A stretch of 64,000 nucleotides of DNA from positions 1,182,501-1,246,500 of the forward strand of contig NZ_CP027667.1 of assembly GCF_003008575.1 (NCBI RefSeq). Direction: 5' to 3'. Made by a program: the position numbers and the translations under genes. The notes under the pieces are model-generated. The model was given only the letters and a program-made list of their open reading frames with translations. It was not told where the DNA came from and ran no database searches. This document shows positions 62,581 through 64,000 of this stretch, one piece after another (positions within the stretch are counted from its first letter, which is position 1; each line of letters begins with the position of its first letter). The DNA comes from Melaminivora suipulveris (lineage in GTDB: Bacteria > Pseudomonadota > Gammaproteobacteria > Burkholderiales > Burkholderiaceae_C).

Positions 62581-63822
62581 TCAGGCGGCCAGATCGTTGA
62601 CGGACAGGATGCCCAGCAAGATGGAGACGATGATGGCGGCGATCAGCACGCCAAGCACCAGGATCAGCACGGGCTCCAGCAGGGTGAGCAGGCGTTTGAT
62701 GCCCGTTTCCACCTCGCGGTTCAGGATGTTGGACAGCTCCAGCATCATGGTGCCGATGCGGCCGGTTTCTTCCCCGACTCGGATGAGGTTGATGGCCAAA
62801 GGTTCAAAAATTCCGGTGCTGGAGATGGCTTGCACCATTTTGCCGCCCTCCTTCACGATGGGAGCCACCTTGGTTAAGGCCTGACGCAGGACCTGGTTGC
62901 CCACGGTGTCGGTGGCGATGTGCAGCGCGGTGAGCAGCGGCACGCCGTTGCCCAGCAGGGTGCCCAGCGAGCGCGAGAACAGCGTGAGCTGGTAGCGCAG
63001 CGCCAGCGGCCCGATCAGGGGCAGGCGCAACAGGCGGCTTTGCCACCATGCTCTGCCGCGCGGCGACCGCAGCCAGCGCAGCGACAGAAACACGGCCAGC
63101 GCCGCTCCGATGGCGATCGCCCAGCCGTAATGCCGAAAGCCCTGGCCGAGTTCCATGACCAGGCGCGTAGGCAGGGGCAGCGCGTCGCCCATGTCGACGA
63201 ACAGCTTTTCGAATTGCGGCACCACGAAGCCGAGCAGCCCGACGAGCGACAGCACGGCCACGACGAGCAGGATGGACGGGTAGATGGTGGCGGAGATGAC
63301 GCTCTCGCGCAGGGCGCGCTGGCGCTCCATGTGCTCCACCAGGCGGTCCAGCACGGCCGACATCTGGCCGCTGACCTCGCCCGAACGCACCATGTTGACG
63401 TAGAAGTCGTTGAACAGCGCCGGGTGGGCGGCCAGCGCGCGGCTCAGGGGCGCGCCGCCCTTGACGGCATCGAGGATGCCCTGCACCAGCGCACCGACGC
63501 TGGGCTTGTGGCTCATGTCGATGAGCACGCGCAGGGCGTTGTCCAAGGCCAGCCCGGCACGCAGCATGATGGCCAGCTCGGACGTGAGCGCGTGCACGTC
63601 GGCGCGGTTGACCGGGCCGCGCGCCTTGCGCCCGCGTGGCCGCGCGGCAGCCGTAGCGGCAGGTGCCGCGGGAGCGCTGCCGGCGCCGGCCTCGTCCAGG
63701 CGCAGCGGCGTGAGGCCCTGGTCGCGCAGCTGGCGCAGCGCCGCGGCCGTGCTGGGCGCCGCCAGCAGACCTTCGCGAACCGCGCCGCCGGCACCGACCG
63801 CGCGCCAGGCGAAATCAGGCAT
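62581..63822 (-). CDS. gspF: Type II secretion inner-membrane platform protein GspF
   Basis: This 413-residue protein has two homologous T2SSF domains, with LTSELAIMLRAGLALDNALRVL and FSRSLGTLLGNGVPLLTALHIATDT in the respective first helices, and three membrane segments (near residues 180, 230 and 385). It is slightly longer than usual because of an Ala/Arg-rich linker near residue 50-65. GspF connects the ATPase GspE to the pseudopilus base. It overlaps gspE by 8 bases. Confidence 0.93.
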   Translation of the reverse strand: MPDFAWRAVGAGGAVREGLLAAPSTAAALRQLRDQGLTPLRLDEAGAGSAPAAPAATAAARPRGRKARGPVNRADVHALTSELAIMLRAGLALDNALRVLIDMSHKPSVGALVQGILDAVKGGAPLSRALAAHPALFNDFYVNMVRSGEVSGQMSAVLDRLVEHMERQRALRESVISATIYPSILLVVAVLSLVGLLGFVVPQFEKLFVDMGDALPLPTRLVMELGQGFRHYGWAIAIGAALAVFLSLRWLRSPRGRAWWQSRLLRLPLIGPLALRYQLTLFSRSLGTLLGNGVPLLTALHIATDTVGNQVLRQALTKVAPIVKEGGKMVQAISSTGIFEPLAINLIRVGEETGRIGTMMLELSNILNREVETGIKRLLTLLEPVLILVLGVLIAAIIVSILLGILSVNDLAA

Positions 63823-64000
63823 CGCTTTGGTCCTGCGTCACGCGCGCCACCTCGTCCAGCGTGGTGACGCCTGCCGCTACCTTGCGCAGACCGTCCTCAT
63901 ACAGGCTGAGCATTCCCCCCTGGGCGGCCAGGTTGTGCAGCGCATTGGCGTCCTGGCCGGCGATCACGGCGCGGCGCAGCGGCTCGTCCAGCACCAGCAA
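63815..64000 (-). CDS. gspE: Type II secretion ATPase GspE, C-terminal end only
   Basis: The frame runs off the right end of the window, and only the last 61 residues are seen: LDEPLRRAVIAGQDANALHNLAAQGGMLSLYEDGLRKVAAGVTTLDEVARVTQ (near-complete). The GMLSLYEDGLRKVAAGVTTLDEVARV segment is the typical C terminus of GspE/PulE ATPases. It is the gene before gspF, so the operon probably begins with gspE or further right. Confidence 0.88.
   Translation of the reverse strand: MLVLDEPLRRAVIAGQDANALHNLAAQGGMLSLYEDGLRKVAAGVTTLDEVARVTQDQSDA

Overview
The window reads as a high-GC betaproteobacterium, most likely a Comamonadaceae relative (Acidovorax, Comamonas, Delftia or Diaphorobacter type). This rests on codon usage, the style of the metal-resistance proteins, a Tn4371-type integrative element and the gspD-N-M-L-K-J-I-H-G-F-E gene order. 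I ran no database search, so family names come from motifs and gene order. I saw no rRNA, tRNA or CRISPR array.

Positions 1 to about 52,470 form the integrase-proximal part of a Tn4371-family integrative and conjugative element (ICE). The rest of the transfer genes must lie left of the window. The left accessory block (1-25,450) carries three metal systems. The first is copper: a P-type Cu ATPase behind a CueR-type promoter, a cytochrome c, DUF2933 and Met-rich proteins, CusF-like and cupredoxin proteins, a multicopper oxidase and a TolC-like outer-membrane factor, with a divergent copRS-type two-component system. The second is lead/cadmium: a P-type ATPase, a PbrB-PbrC fusion and a divergent MerR regulator. 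The third is cobalt/zinc/cadmium: czcI-C-B-A efflux plus czcRS. Three related small exported DUF4148-type proteins sit beside the two-component systems, and two of them lie in a direct duplication that flanks the Pb/Czc block.

The ICE backbone follows (25,452-40,669): relaxase, TraF peptidase, DUF2840, a ribbon-helix-helix protein, ParA, three 17-bp iterons, RepA, small regulators, DUF2958, DUF736, a large ParB and DUF932. Next is an arsenic operon, arsR-I-C-D-A-acr3-C-H (41,057-46,806), then radC, an HNH nuclease gene split by an IS5-family insertion with a perfect CTAG target duplication, a YhcG-type nuclease, and the tyrosine integrase at the element's edge. A family of related intergenic repeats, all in one orientation, lies between these modules.

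From about 52.5 kb the sequence looks chromosomal: a large exported protein, a small lipoprotein, and a type II secretion operon read leftward from gspE (cut by the window end) to gspD. Three proteins of that operon carry the same octapeptide, RAVFGGTR, at or near their C termini. I know of no description of this.
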